Shown: positions 41,253-50,903 of the stretch, in pieces | How the letters are laid out: each line of letters begins with the position of its first letter | How positions within the stretch are numbered: the stretch's first letter is position 1 | Assembly (NCBI RefSeq): GCF_008033385.1 | Contig: NZ_VOGY01000001.1 | Span: forward strand, 124,001 to 188,000 | Source: Algibacter pacificus | GTDB lineage: Bacteria; Bacteroidota; Bacteroidia; Flavobacteriales; Flavobacteriaceae | Direction of reading: 5' to 3' | Length of the DNA: 64,000 bases | Translations under genes and position numbers: made by a program | The notes under the pieces: model-generated | What the model was told of the DNA's origin: nothing | The model's database searches: none | Seen by the model: only the letters and a program-made list of their open reading frames with translations

Positions 41253-41948
41253 ATGAGTAAAATTACCATAGCAATCGACGGGTTTTCGTCAACAGGAAAA
41301 AGTACCGTTGCCAAACAATTAGCTAAACATCTCGGTTATGTATATGTGGATTCTGGAGCCATGTATCGTGCGGTTACTTATTATGCCATGCAAAATGGAT
41401 TAATTTCTAAAGACGGCTTTAATGTTGAAGGCTTAATTTCTCAGCTAGACAACATACAGATTAGCTTTAAATTTAATGACAACTTAGGCTTTGCCGAAGT
41501 GTATTTAAATGGTGAAAACATTGAAAAAGCCATCAGGACTTTAGAAGTTTCTGGTTTTGTGAGTCAGGTTGCAGCTATTTCTGAAGTGCGAGCAAAATTA
41601 GTGGAGCAACAGCAAAAGATGGGAGCAGAGAAAGGTGTGGTAATGGATGGTAGAGATATTGGTACGGTTGTATTCCCAGATGCCGATCTTAAATTGTTTA
41701 TGACGGCTACCGCTGAAAAAAGAGCCATCCGTCGATATGATGAACTTATAGAACGAGGTGATGAGGTGCTGTATGAGGATGTGTTGAAAAACGTTCAAGA
41801 ACGCGATCGTATAGATTCTACTCGCGAAGATTCTCCTTTGGTAAAAGCAGAGGATGCCATAGAAATTGATAATTCTAATTTATCACTACAAGAACAATAT
41901 GATAAGTTGTTGGATATAGTCAAAAAAACTTTAGAAAAAACAAAATAA
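41253..41948 (+). CDS. cmk: cytidylate kinase
   Basis: Cmk phosphorylates CMP and dCMP in the cytoplasm. The 231-residue product has the P-loop AIDGFSSTGKSTVAKQLA near the N-terminus, the nucleotide-binding YVDSGAMYRAVTYYAM, the VVMDGRDIGTVVFPDA core and RDRIDSTREDSPL lid end. It follows porQ by 119 bases in the same direction, and a strong terminator follows. The start is the ATG at 41253. Confidence 0.95.
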   Translation: MSKITIAIDGFSSTGKSTVAKQLAKHLGYVYVDSGAMYRAVTYYAMQNGLISKDGFNVEGLISQLDNIQISFKFNDNLGFAEVYLNGENIEKAIRTLEVSGFVSQVAAISEVRAKLVEQQQKMGAEKGVVMDGRDIGTVVFPDADLKLFMTATAEKRAIRRYDELIERGDEVLYEDVLKNVQERDRIDSTREDSPLVKAEDAIEIDNSNLSLQEQYDKLLDIVKKTLEKTK

Positions 41949-41986
41949 AAAAAGCATTCAACTAAATTTAGTTGAATGCTTTTTTT
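41947..41986. terminator. bidirectional terminator after cmk
   Basis: A 40-base perfect palindrome (20 pairs, with its tip forming the loop) is flanked by A and T runs. It lies between the convergent cmk and T9SS cargo genes and serves both. Confidence 0.88.
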
Positions 41987-41999
41987 TAAGATTACCAAG

Positions 42000-44060
42000 T
42001 TAGTGTTTTAAGAACTTCTTACTCAGGCTAGTTGAATTACTTTTTATGTTTAATAAATAAAGCCCTGATGATAAGTTAGAGACATCAATGCCATTGATTG
42101 TTGTATTAGACTGTTTTACTAATTGTCCGTTAATAGTATAAATAGACACGCTTTCAATTAACTCTTCAGATGTAATAAACAATCTGTCACTCACAGGATT
42201 TGGATATAGTTTCACTGTGTCTTTATTTAAAACAACATCATTTATTCCTAATGTAGAATCATATTCAAAGGCACCAAGATCTATAGAGCTGTTAAATATT
42301 CTATCATTACCTGCTAAATCTAAATCACCAAAAGCACTTGTATCATAAAGCGAATTGTTACCTTGATCTAGTATATAATTTGAAGCTGACATTGGTTTGT
42401 ATTCTGCATCTAAATGAAGTGATACTGTACTTGGATCTAAATCTTGAACGCTTGTAAATGATGGTGCTGATAATCTACCTGATGCACCTCCGTTATTTGA
42501 GGTTTCAACTATTGAATTTTTAATAGTTAGAGCATAGTCATTACCTTGAGTTCCGTAAGAAATGTCTCTGTCTGCAAAGACACCATTTAACGTATTTCCA
42601 AAAAAGATAGAGTTGTTTATAAATAACTGCCCCCAAGTATTCTCCGATCCCATAATAACACATTGGCCATAAGATGTGTTATTGGTATTTACTACATTGT
42701 TGTTAATAAATGAGTTATTAGTTAAAGTTAAGTGTAATTCTCTAAAGTTTGTAAAAGAGCCATTAGGAATTCTATATGCGTTTATAATAGAGAATTTTGT
42801 TTCGTTATTAGCAAACAACACATTTGTAAAGTTTGCATAAATTTCATTAAAACGATCTACATGTAATAAAATAATACTTTGCCCAACACTTACATTATTA
42901 GTAAAACTAACGTTATAAAGTTTAAAATTATCTTTTAAACCAAATCCTTTTATTAAAAAGTCGTTACTATAATTATTTTTAAAAGTACAGTTTTTTATAC
43001 TAAGGTTTTCTATCCAAGTTGCAGCACCGGTGTATTTTGAATAAATAACCCCATTGTCTTGGTTATTTGCATTACTTGTGTTATCGTAAATGTTTTGTAA
43101 AACTAAACCATCTAATGTTATACCAACAGCATTTACCAATATTAAACGATCGGCATTATCGCTTTTATTGCTTGTAAAATCACCATCAATATCATCACCA
43201 TTCATATCTCCAGTAATAATAGTAGCATTGTCTGTGGTGATTTTGGTTACATCTCTGTCCGATAGTTCAGTTTCAGTACCATTAAAACCTCCATAAATAG
43301 AAATAGTTGCATTTATTTCTAAAGGAGTGTTTTGTGCAGATGGTTTGTAGGTTCCTTTAGCTACCCATAGTCTAGAATTTGTACTAGCTACAGCCAAAGC
43401 ATCCTGTATGGTTGTGTAAGCATCAGTCCAAGAACTACCATCATTTGCTCCTGTAGCATTTACATCTACATAAATAGGTTCATAACCACAGTTAGTTGAA
43501 TAGTTTGAGTTATTATCTCTTGTCCACCCGTTATCATATTGACCTGCATTGGTATAAGGTGGATAAAAACTACCATCATGCTGTATACAAGTTAAGTTGG
43601 GATTGCCATAAGATTTCATATACGAAAAATTAGCATTGTTACCATTGGCTAAATTTAACTCTATTAGCTGATTATTTTGACAATGTATTTGGTTTAATGT
43701 TGGAATATCGCTAACATCTAATGTAGTAATTTGATTGTTTGCACAATGCAATCTTGTTAAACTAGTGTTATTACTAACATCTAAAGACGTTAAATTATTA
43801 TCATAAACTTCTAAGGTGGTAATATTTATAAAGGCTTCAATTCCTGCTAAATCAGTAATCCCAAGTCCTGTGGCGGTTATAGTTCCTGTAAAAGCTTGTG
43901 CTTCTGCAACAGAAATTTCAGAATCGCTATTGGTGTTAATTGCAGTATCTGCTAACAAATGGTTTCTAAAATTAGCATCTAGAAAGTTAACGTTTTGTGC
44001 ATGTATGTTATACCATGCCGTCGCTACTAAAAAAGAAAATAAGAGTAAAGTTTTTTTCAT
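42000..44060 (-). CDS. T9SS cargo protein with leucine-rich and beta-helix-like regions
   Basis: The 686-residue product begins with a signal peptide (ATAWYNIHA|Q). A leucine-rich stretch (about 70-150, repeats such as LDVSNNTSLTRLHCANNQIT) is followed by a region with a choice-of-anchor or right-handed beta-helix pattern (YTTIQDALAVASTNSRLWVA, ISIYGGFNGTETELSDRDVT, then repeated short strands). It ends with a type A T9SS sorting domain (VKLYPNPVSDRLFITSEELI ... LKH). It is exported and anchored at the cell surface. The binding target is unknown, and polysaccharide or surface binding is only a family-level guess. PorQ is its near neighbour on the other strand. Confidence 0.88.
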   Translation of the reverse strand: MKKTLLLFSFLVATAWYNIHAQNVNFLDANFRNHLLADTAINTNSDSEISVAEAQAFTGTITATGLGITDLAGIEAFINITTLEVYDNNLTSLDVSNNTSLTRLHCANNQITTLDVSDIPTLNQIHCQNNQLIELNLANGNNANFSYMKSYGNPNLTCIQHDGSFYPPYTNAGQYDNGWTRDNNSNYSTNCGYEPIYVDVNATGANDGSSWTDAYTTIQDALAVASTNSRLWVAKGTYKPSAQNTPLEINATISIYGGFNGTETELSDRDVTKITTDNATIITGDMNGDDIDGDFTSNKSDNADRLILVNAVGITLDGLVLQNIYDNTSNANNQDNGVIYSKYTGAATWIENLSIKNCTFKNNYSNDFLIKGFGLKDNFKLYNVSFTNNVSVGQSIILLHVDRFNEIYANFTNVLFANNETKFSIINAYRIPNGSFTNFRELHLTLTNNSFINNNVVNTNNTSYGQCVIMGSENTWGQLFINNSIFFGNTLNGVFADRDISYGTQGNDYALTIKNSIVETSNNGGASGRLSAPSFTSVQDLDPSTVSLHLDAEYKPMSASNYILDQGNNSLYDTSAFGDLDLAGNDRIFNSSIDLGAFEYDSTLGINDVVLNKDTVKLYPNPVSDRLFITSEELIESVSIYTINGQLVKQSNTTINGIDVSNLSSGLYLLNIKSNSTSLSKKFLKH

Positions 44061-44245
44061 TGTAATTGAAATTAAGTTAAAAGAATGAACTATAAATTAA
44101 CTACAAATTCAATGGGATTTAATTGGTTTTTTTCTGAATAGGTGTAATTTTTTTCTGAGTTATATAAAAGTTTGTTTTTACGCCATTGTTTTTTTGTAAT
44201 GTAGCGAATATTTGTTGTTGTGAATAAGGGGTAATTATTAGGTGT

Positions 44246-44998
44246 TTACATAAATGTCTCTTTGATTACTTCTAGAAACTGATCACGTTTAGATTTTGAA
44301 ATTGGGATACGTTTTTGATTGTTCATTAGTAAATAATCACCATCGTCTTTTACCAATTCGTCTACATATTTTAGGTTGATTAAATACGATCGATGACATT
44401 TAAAAAACATGGTATTACGCTCTAATTGCTCTACAAAATGTTTCAAAGGTTTACAAATTGTTTTTTGTTTACCATCTATCAATTGGACGTTGGTGTACAT
44501 ACCATCGGCTTCAAAATAAAGGATATCGCTGTGCGATGCAAACATGATACCTTTAGGAATTTCTAAAGCGATTTTATCCATTGATAGTTGCTTTAACGAA
44601 TCGCGCAATTTGTTTAGTTGGTCGTTTAAGTTGTTGGCTTTTATAGCTTCTTCGGCTTTAGCAACGGCTTCTTTTAATTCGTTAGTGTCAACCGGTTTTA
44701 ACAGATAATCTACTGCAGAAAGCTTAAAGGCTTCAATAGCATATTGGTTGTAAGCAGTTACAAAAATGATTTTAAAATCGATTTGGTTTGGGAAGTATTC
44801 CAAAATATCTAATCCAGATTGATTTGGCATTTCAATATCTAGAAACACCACGTCTGGTTTTGATGCTTTTATCAAATCTACACCAGATGCTAAATCTTGC
44901 GCTTCGGCAATACTAGTAACACTTTTACAGTGTTCGGTTATGAGCTTAGATAGTAAATGTCTGGCGCGCTTTTCGTCGTCTATAATTATGGCTTTCAT
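44246..44998 (-). CDS. LytTR-family response regulator
   Basis: The 250-residue protein has an N-terminal receiver domain with the phosphoacceptor Asp in VVFLDIEMPNQSG (Asp54) and the IIFVTAYNQYAIEAF switch region. A C-terminal LytTR DNA-binding domain follows (GIMFASHSDILYFEADGMYT, CHRSYLINLKYVDELVKDDG). It starts at the ATG at 44998, 7 bases after the stop of the sensor kinase gene, so the two form a two-component pair. Its targets are unknown. The T9SS cargo gene just downstream could be one but has its own start region. Confidence 0.92.
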   Translation of the reverse strand: MKAIIIDDEKRARHLLSKLITEHCKSVTSIAEAQDLASGVDLIKASKPDVVFLDIEMPNQSGLDILEYFPNQIDFKIIFVTAYNQYAIEAFKLSAVDYLLKPVDTNELKEAVAKAEEAIKANNLNDQLNKLRDSLKQLSMDKIALEIPKGIMFASHSDILYFEADGMYTNVQLIDGKQKTICKPLKHFVEQLERNTMFFKCHRSYLINLKYVDELVKDDGDYLLMNNQKRIPISKSKRDQFLEVIKETFM

Positions 44999-45005
44999 AG
45001 TTGTA

Positions 45006-47921
45006 TTATATAGGCATTGTTATAACCACTTTGGTTCCTGAAGCGGTTAGAGTTTCATTGTATAAATCTTCAATAGCGATGGTTATATCGCGTTTTAATT
45101 TGTTTTTATACAGATGCACACGTTCTTCATTGGCTTTGGTAGCAAAGGGGTTGTGTTGTTGGTTTGGTCGTTTTAATTTTTCAGATTGTGCGCGACCAAT
45201 ACCATTATCTTCAACTGTAATTTGTAATTTATGTTGCTGAATTATTTTAGCTTCAACCTTTAATTGTCTATTGGTTAACTTGTGTAATAATCCGTGTTTT
45301 AAAGCATTTTCTACATAGGGTTGAATGAATAACGATGGTACTTTTATTTGTTTCGTATTTAACTGTTCATCAATGGTAATATTATATTCTAACTCCTCTT
45401 CAAAACGCACTTTTTCTAATTCTAAATACAGTTTTAAAGCCTTTAATTCTTCTTCTAAAGTGATTTCGTTTTGCTGACTATAATCTAAATACATGCGAAT
45501 TAATCGGCTAAATTTTACTAAATACGAACTTGCCAGTTCTTTTTCATTCGATACAATATAATCTTGAATGGAATTTAAAGCATTAAAAATAAAATGCGGA
45601 TTCATTTGAGAACGCAGATTTTCTAGCCTTAAATTGGTGATTTTTTTATCGATTAAAATTTTATCGATTTCCGCAATGCGTTGCGCTTCTTTTTGTTGTA
45701 ATCGCCATTTAAAATACAACCAAATCAACCCGAAAATAGTCAATAAAACCAAACCATAAAACCAATAGGTTTCCCAAAAAGGTTTGGCTATTTCAAAAGT
45801 TGTTGGAACAGCAAAAACAGAGTTTTTGGCACTGATGTTTTTTGCTTTAAGCTCAAAAGTATAGGTGCCACTTGCCAAACTATTAAAGTTGACAAAGTGT
45901 GTATTTAAAGGAATGTTTTGCCAACTAGTATCAATCTGTTTTACACGATATTGATAGTTGACGTGCCGATTAGATTGAAATCCGTTTGAGTTGAATGTAA
46001 TGCCAATTTTATTAAAATTGTAAGGTAAGTTATAATAGGGTTGCACCAAGGTGTCGCGGTCGTTAATACGCACTGTTTCTATCTTAACTTTAGCTGTTTT
46101 AAAAGCTTTAAACAAACCATCGTGTTTAGGAAGTGTATAAAAGGCTTTAGGTAAAGTAACAATAATTTTATCTTGAAGCACTAAAAAGTCATTTATAGCA
46201 GTATTCAAGCCGTCTTGAGTGCTTAACGATTTTATGTTTTTGCTTTTTATTTGATATTGGTATAAACCTGAATCGGTCGAAATCCATAAAAAACCTTCAT
46301 TAAAATGGATATTATTAATGTGAAGCTGTTTTGGTAATTGAATTTCTGGTTTTGACAAGTTATTATTTTCAAATTTCAATAAGCCGTTATGCTGAGTTGC
46401 TAACCAAATAGCACGATCACTTTTTGTAATAGCATTCACTAATAAACTGTTGGATTTGTATAGAATTTCTTCTGAAGAAAAGGAACTGGTATTGTACTTG
46501 TAAAATTTGTCGATATAAGATACAAATAATTGATTGTCTAGAACTGCAGATTCCTTTACGCGACTGTCTTTAATAATCTGTTTTTCGGGTTTGTTAAAAG
46601 GGTTTTTATAGATGATACTTTGACGATAATTACCGTAGAATAAAGTGCTGTCGTTAATTTTTGAAAATGTTTTTGCTACCGAAAATCTATTTTGTACATC
46701 TGTAATTTTATAGGTTTTTAAATCGACCATAAACGATTCTGGCGCATTAATACTAACAATTAATTGCGCGTTAATATCATCATAAAAAAGTTTGCCAATG
46801 ATCTTTTTTCCGGGTAATTGTAATGTTTTTATAAGTTGATTTTCATTATAAAACAACAGTTTGCCGTTGTTAGTTCCTAAAACAAAATTGTTGTTATTTA
46901 AACCAACAGAAGTAGTTATTTTAGCATCTGTAAAGTCTAAATTTGTATGTCTAATATGAAGGTTTGGAGATACAAATACCCCATTGTCTAAGGTGGTGAA
47001 CCAATAATTATTATTAAAATCTACTTGAATATCAGTAACAGATTCTTTACTAAAAAGTTGTTCTTTAAACGTAAATGTTTCTTGTTCAAACTTATAAATA
47101 AATACACCAGAATTGGTTAAAAACCAATACAAATCATTAAGATTTAGAAGTCCATAAATAATTTCATTTTGTAGTTTCGAAGGTGTTTTAAGCTTCGTTA
47201 TTACATCATTTACTTTGTTTATAGAATAAATAATATTTCCGTTTATACTTTTATGAGTAAAGAATACGGTATCATTAAAAGCGAACAATTTTGGAGAGTC
47301 TATAATTTTGGTGTTTGTTATTTCAAATAATTTTGAAGGTTTATTGTTGTCGAATTTATAGATACGATGATGTTTGAGATCTTCTTCCGTGTTAATAACG
47401 AAGCTGTAATTAATTTGCTTATTATTGGTATTGCTAATGCATGTTCCTTCAAAAATCTTGGAAACCTTTTTGGTAGTTTTATCAATATCATAAATACCGT
47501 TTACAGTAAATAATCTGATATAGTTTTCTGTAATTTCATAAGGCGCTAATTGCCCTTTTACCAATTTACTAGCGTCATAAAAAAGTTTTAGACTATCATT
47601 TTCAGCATAAAATAATTGTCCGTAAATGTTGTTACACCATACTCTGTTTTCTTTATCTAAAGTTAACTGGAATAAAGAATTTGATTTTTGTTCAGGATGG
47701 CTAAAGCTTTTGTAATCTCTTCCGTTATATCTAAAAAGTCCTTTATCGGCCGCCAGCCAAATGTAGAGTTGTTGGTCTTCTAAAACATCATAAAATTCGA
47801 TGTCGGGTAATGGGGAAATATGTTGCAGGTAAGTATGTGTTGGGTTTTGCCCCAATAGCATAAAAGTATTAATAGTTAATACTGTTAAAATAATATGTTT
47901 TTTAAGGTTATTTAGAGTCAC
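45006..47921 (-). CDS. hybrid-sized sensor histidine kinase with beta-propeller sensor
   Basis: The 971-residue protein has a signal peptide and a long periplasmic sensor of beta-propeller type (Reg_prop-like blades such as NNYWFTTLDNGVFVSPN and AIWLATQHNGLLKFEN), then a Y_Y_Y domain (ITFNSNGFQSNRHVNYQYRV). One membrane segment (FYGLVLLTIFGLIWLYF, near 720) and a LytS-type kinase follow, with the phosphohistidine in MNPHFIFNALNSIQDYI (about 773) and the ATP-binding EDNGIGRAQSEKL. The ligand is unknown. Such sensors often respond to carbohydrate in Bacteroidota. I accept the GTG at 47921 because it gives a good signal peptide. The next ATG would remove it. Confidence 0.88.
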   Translation of the reverse strand: MTLNNLKKHIILTVLTINTFMLLGQNPTHTYLQHISPLPDIEFYDVLEDQQLYIWLAADKGLFRYNGRDYKSFSHPEQKSNSLFQLTLDKENRVWCNNIYGQLFYAENDSLKLFYDASKLVKGQLAPYEITENYIRLFTVNGIYDIDKTTKKVSKIFEGTCISNTNNKQINYSFVINTEEDLKHHRIYKFDNNKPSKLFEITNTKIIDSPKLFAFNDTVFFTHKSINGNIIYSINKVNDVITKLKTPSKLQNEIIYGLLNLNDLYWFLTNSGVFIYKFEQETFTFKEQLFSKESVTDIQVDFNNNYWFTTLDNGVFVSPNLHIRHTNLDFTDAKITTSVGLNNNNFVLGTNNGKLLFYNENQLIKTLQLPGKKIIGKLFYDDINAQLIVSINAPESFMVDLKTYKITDVQNRFSVAKTFSKINDSTLFYGNYRQSIIYKNPFNKPEKQIIKDSRVKESAVLDNQLFVSYIDKFYKYNTSSFSSEEILYKSNSLLVNAITKSDRAIWLATQHNGLLKFENNNLSKPEIQLPKQLHINNIHFNEGFLWISTDSGLYQYQIKSKNIKSLSTQDGLNTAINDFLVLQDKIIVTLPKAFYTLPKHDGLFKAFKTAKVKIETVRINDRDTLVQPYYNLPYNFNKIGITFNSNGFQSNRHVNYQYRVKQIDTSWQNIPLNTHFVNFNSLASGTYTFELKAKNISAKNSVFAVPTTFEIAKPFWETYWFYGLVLLTIFGLIWLYFKWRLQQKEAQRIAEIDKILIDKKITNLRLENLRSQMNPHFIFNALNSIQDYIVSNEKELASSYLVKFSRLIRMYLDYSQQNEITLEEELKALKLYLELEKVRFEEELEYNITIDEQLNTKQIKVPSLFIQPYVENALKHGLLHKLTNRQLKVEAKIIQQHKLQITVEDNGIGRAQSEKLKRPNQQHNPFATKANEERVHLYKNKLKRDITIAIEDLYNETLTASGTKVVITMPI

Positions 47922-48035
47922 AAAACAAACTTATTACATATTACTTAGTTTTGAAACAAGGATTTTCTGAAAACAGATGTTTTTTTTCTGAAATTCAGGT
48001 TAACATTTAAAATATCTTCTAGTAAAGGCATAAAG

Positions 48036-48064
48036 TAAAAAAGCGGCATAAAGCCGCCTTTTTT
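48036..48064 (-). terminator. terminator of the BON-LysM gene
   Basis: GCGGC pairs with GCCGC around a five-base loop (48043-48057), with A- and T-rich arms. Six T follow on the minus strand. It lies 18 bases past the stop codon at 48082. Confidence 0.75.
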
Positions 48065-48081
48065 ACAAATAAGTTTAGTTC

Positions 48082-48462
48082 CTACAAGTTAGGAATAATT
48101 AATTCTTGATCTGGGTGAATCACATCAGGGTTTTTTAAGATATTTGTGTTGGCTTCAAAAATAGCTTGATATTTTGATGCATTACCATAATATTGCTTAG
48201 CAATTTTACCTAAAGTTTCACCACTTTTTACAGTGTGTTTGTGAAATATACTGTCGTCGGCAACTTTAATATCTGCCATAATATCCGTTGGATTGTCGCC
48301 ACCTATTTCTTTTATTTTATCCCAAATCAGGTTTTTCTCATAAGGTGTATTTGCTGTTCCCCAAACTTTTAATTGGCCATCTTCTTCTTTAACATCGCCG
48401 TTTTGAATGTTTAAGGCTTCGCCTAAATCTAATACAGGTTGATATTTTGCTTTCATTGTCAT
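48082..48462 (-). CDS. BON-LysM protein, Kbp (YgaU)-like
   Basis: The 126-residue product has an N-terminal BON-like part (GQLKVWGTANTPYEKNLIWD) and a C-terminal LysM domain (HKHTVKSGETLGKIAKQYYG, then DVIHPDQELIIPNL). The layout matches E. coli YgaU/Kbp, a potassium-binding protein of the cytoplasm, and it has no signal peptide, which argues against peptidoglycan binding. The start is the ATG at 48462. It has its own terminator and stands alone. Confidence 0.85.
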   Translation of the reverse strand: MTMKAKYQPVLDLGEALNIQNGDVKEEDGQLKVWGTANTPYEKNLIWDKIKEIGGDNPTDIMADIKVADDSIFHKHTVKSGETLGKIAKQYYGNASKYQAIFEANTNILKNPDVIHPDQELIIPNL

Positions 48463-48606
48463 AAGTGTAGAATTTTATTTTGTTTAACAAGTTAAATATA
48501 ACAAAACAGGTGCCAAATTTTAGTAATTATTTCAATTTTATTATTAACCTTATAATCAGTAATCTAAAATTTATTAATCTAATTAGGCTAATTAACTGAA
48601 AATATG

Positions 48607-48614
48607 TATTTTTG
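48607..48614 (+). promoter_or_regulatory. promoter -7 box of rpsA
   Basis: TATTTTTG matches TAnnTTTG exactly. The distance to the rpsA ATG is 170 bases, so the transcript would carry an unusually long leader. Confidence 0.65.
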
Positions 48615-48620
48615 CACTCC

Positions 48621-48784
48621 TTTTAGCGAATTATTGGAACAGATAAAAGGAACAAAAAATTAAAATTATATATAACACTTCTGTGTGTTACTCGCTTAAA
48701 CTGTCCAAAACATACGGAATACAAAAAAATAATGCTGTTATTCTTCCGCGAAAGCGACATAAACAGTATTATAAATTTAATTAA
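48621..48784 (+). promoter_or_regulatory. long structured leader of rpsA
   Basis: About 165 bases lie between the promoter and the start codon. At 48731-48770, AATGCTGTT pairs with AACAGTATT (nine pairs, one G-T) and encloses CGC-GAAA-GCG, a tetraloop hairpin. This ends 14 bases before the ATG. A smaller hairpin (TAACAC with GTGTTA) lies near 48673-48690. S1 controls its own translation through its leader in enterobacteria. A similar loop here is an inference. The rest of the 322-base gap shows no gene. Confidence 0.6.
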
Positions 48785-50617
48785 ATGGCGGAAAACGCAA
48801 ACCCAGCTGAAGTTGAAGCAACTGACGCAAACCCTGTAGAAGCTCCAGTAGTATCTGAAGCACAAGCAAACCCTGAAAAATTCTTAGCAGATTTTAACTG
48901 GCACAATTACGAAGAAGGAATTGATGAAGTTGATAGTCAGCAATTAGAAGAATTTGAAAAATTAGTAGCCGAAAATTTCGTAGACACATTAAACGATGAG
49001 GTTGTTGAAGGTACAGTAGTACACATTTCTGATAGAGATGCTATTATTGACATTAACGCAAAATCTGAAGGTGTTATTTCTTTAAACGAATTTCGTTACA
49101 ATCCTAATTTAGCTGTTGGTGATAAGGTAGAAGTTTTAATTGATGTGCGTGAAGATGCAACAGGTCAATTAGTATTATCTCACAGAAAAGCGCGTGTAAT
49201 TAAAGCATGGGATCGTGTAAATAAAGCACACGAAACAGGAGAAATCGTTAACGGTTTTGTAAAATGCAGAACTAAAGGTGGTATGATTGTAGATGTTTTC
49301 GGAATTGAAGCATTCTTACCAGGATCTCAAATTGATGTTAAACCAATTAGAGATTACGATCAATATGTAAACAAAACTATGGAATTCAAAGTTGTGAAAA
49401 TCAACCACGAGTTTAAAAACGTTGTTGTTTCGCATAAAGCGCTTATTGAAGCGGATATCGAAATCCAGAAAAAAGAAATTATTGGTCAATTAGAAAAAGG
49501 TCAAGTATTAGAAGGTATTGTTAAAAACATTACGTCTTATGGTGTATTCATCGATCTTGGTGGTGTTGACGGATTAGTTCACATTACCGATTTATCTTGG
49601 TCACGTATCAACCATCCAAATGAGATTGTTGAGTTAGATCAAAAATTAAATGTTGTAATTCTTGACTTTGATGAAAACAAATCTAGAATCCAATTAGGTC
49701 TTAAACAATTATCTAAACACCCTTGGGAAGCGCTTGCAGAAGAGGTGAAAGTTGGTGATAAAGTAAAAGGTAAAGTGGTTGTAATTGCAGATTACGGTGC
49801 ATTTATTGAAGTTGCTGATGGTGTTGAAGGTTTAATTCACGTATCTGAAATGTCTTGGTCTACACATTTACGTTCTGCCCAAGATTTTGTTGCTGTTGGT
49901 GATGAGGTTGAAGCAGTAATTTTAACTTTAGATAGAGAAGATCGTAAAATGTCTCTTGGTATCAAACAATTATCTCAAGATCCTTGGACTGATATTACAG
50001 CAAAATACCCATTAGGTTCTAAACACACAGGTGTTGTACGTAACTTTACAAATTTTGGTGTTTTTGTTGAATTAGAAGAAGGTATCGACGGATTAATTTA
50101 TATCTCAGATTTATCTTGGACTAAGAAAATTAAACATCCATCTGAATTCTGCGCTGTAGGCGATAAATTAGATGTTGTAGTATTAGAGTTAGATGTTGAA
50201 GGTCGTAAATTATCTTTAGGACACAAACAAACAACGCTTAATCCTTGGGATAAATATGAAACTGAATTTGCTTTAGATACCGTTCATAACGCATCTATTA
50301 CAGAGATAGTTGATAAAGGAGCTACGGTTGAATTTAACGAAGATATAGTTGCATTTGTACCATCTCGTCACTTAGAGAAAGAAGATGGAACTAAGTTGAA
50401 GAAAGGTGAAGAAGCACAATTTAAAATTATTGAATTCAATAAAGAATTCAAAAGAGTTGTAGCATCTCATACTGCTGTATTTAGAGCAGAAGAAGCAAAA
50501 ATTGTTAAGCAAGCTGTGCGTAAAGCAGAAGCTCAAGCAGCAGAAGCAAAACCAACATTAGGTGATGCTAATGATGCCTTACAAGCGCTTAAAGATAAAA
50601 TGGATGGAAAAGCATAA
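48785..50617 (+). CDS. rpsA: 30S ribosomal protein S1
   Basis: The 610-residue product has an Ala/Glu/Pro-rich N-terminal extension (about 1-40) and then a chain of S1 RNA-binding domains. The clear ones are GQVLEGIVKNITSYGVFIDL, VGDKVKGKVVVIADYGAFIE and HTGVVRNFTNFGVFVELEEG, with two more degenerate repeats towards the N-terminus and one near the C-terminus, giving about six in total. The end is Ala-rich and charged. S1 helps unfold mRNA on the ribosome, which matters in a phylum with little Shine-Dalgarno use. The start is the ATG at 48785. A strong terminator follows. Confidence 0.95.
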   Translation: MAENANPAEVEATDANPVEAPVVSEAQANPEKFLADFNWHNYEEGIDEVDSQQLEEFEKLVAENFVDTLNDEVVEGTVVHISDRDAIIDINAKSEGVISLNEFRYNPNLAVGDKVEVLIDVREDATGQLVLSHRKARVIKAWDRVNKAHETGEIVNGFVKCRTKGGMIVDVFGIEAFLPGSQIDVKPIRDYDQYVNKTMEFKVVKINHEFKNVVVSHKALIEADIEIQKKEIIGQLEKGQVLEGIVKNITSYGVFIDLGGVDGLVHITDLSWSRINHPNEIVELDQKLNVVILDFDENKSRIQLGLKQLSKHPWEALAEEVKVGDKVKGKVVVIADYGAFIEVADGVEGLIHVSEMSWSTHLRSAQDFVAVGDEVEAVILTLDREDRKMSLGIKQLSQDPWTDITAKYPLGSKHTGVVRNFTNFGVFVELEEGIDGLIYISDLSWTKKIKHPSEFCAVGDKLDVVVLELDVEGRKLSLGHKQTTLNPWDKYETEFALDTVHNASITEIVDKGATVEFNEDIVAFVPSRHLEKEDGTKLKKGEEAQFKIIEFNKEFKRVVASHTAVFRAEEAKIVKQAVRKAEAQAAEAKPTLGDANDALQALKDKMDGKA

Positions 50618-50661
50618 TTGTTTTCTTTTTTCCGTGTAAACGGAAGTCTATTTATAAAATT

Positions 50662-50690
50662 AAAGCTCCTCGGAAACGAGGAGCTTTTTT
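50662..50690 (+). terminator. terminator of rpsA
   Basis: AAAGCTCCTCG-GAAA-CGAGGAGCTTT is an 11-pair stem with a GNRA-type loop, followed by T. It begins 44 bases past the stop codon. Confidence 0.9.
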
Positions 50691-50841
50691 TATCACTTAA
50701 TGTTTAATATCAAGCTTTTTTAGTATAACAATAAAAGAGAATTTATTTTTTAATTACGTATTATAGTTTTTATTAAAGCAACAGGTTTAATACTTTAATA
50801 GGTCTTAAAAAGAGTTTTTAATTTGGCTAAATGTATTCTAA

Positions 50842-50880
50842 AAAAAAAAGCCGATAACAAGTTTATGTTATCGGCTTTTC
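50842..50880 (-). terminator. terminator of fumC
   Basis: AAAAGCCGATAACA pairs with TGTTATCGGCTTTT (14 pairs). On the minus strand a run of ten T follows. It lies 24 bases past the fumC stop codon. Confidence 0.88.
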
Positions 50881-50903
50881 TAATATAAATAAAGGAAGGT
50901 TTA

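Noticed and set aside
42000-44060. T9SS cargo as a polysaccharide lyase
   Set aside because: The repeats fit a beta-helix or choice-of-anchor fold, but no catalytic motif is visible.
47921-47933. TAAGTTTG as the promoter of the sensor kinase gene
   Set aside because: It lies 5 bases before the GTG start and would give a leaderless or truncated message. The evidence is too thin to call it.
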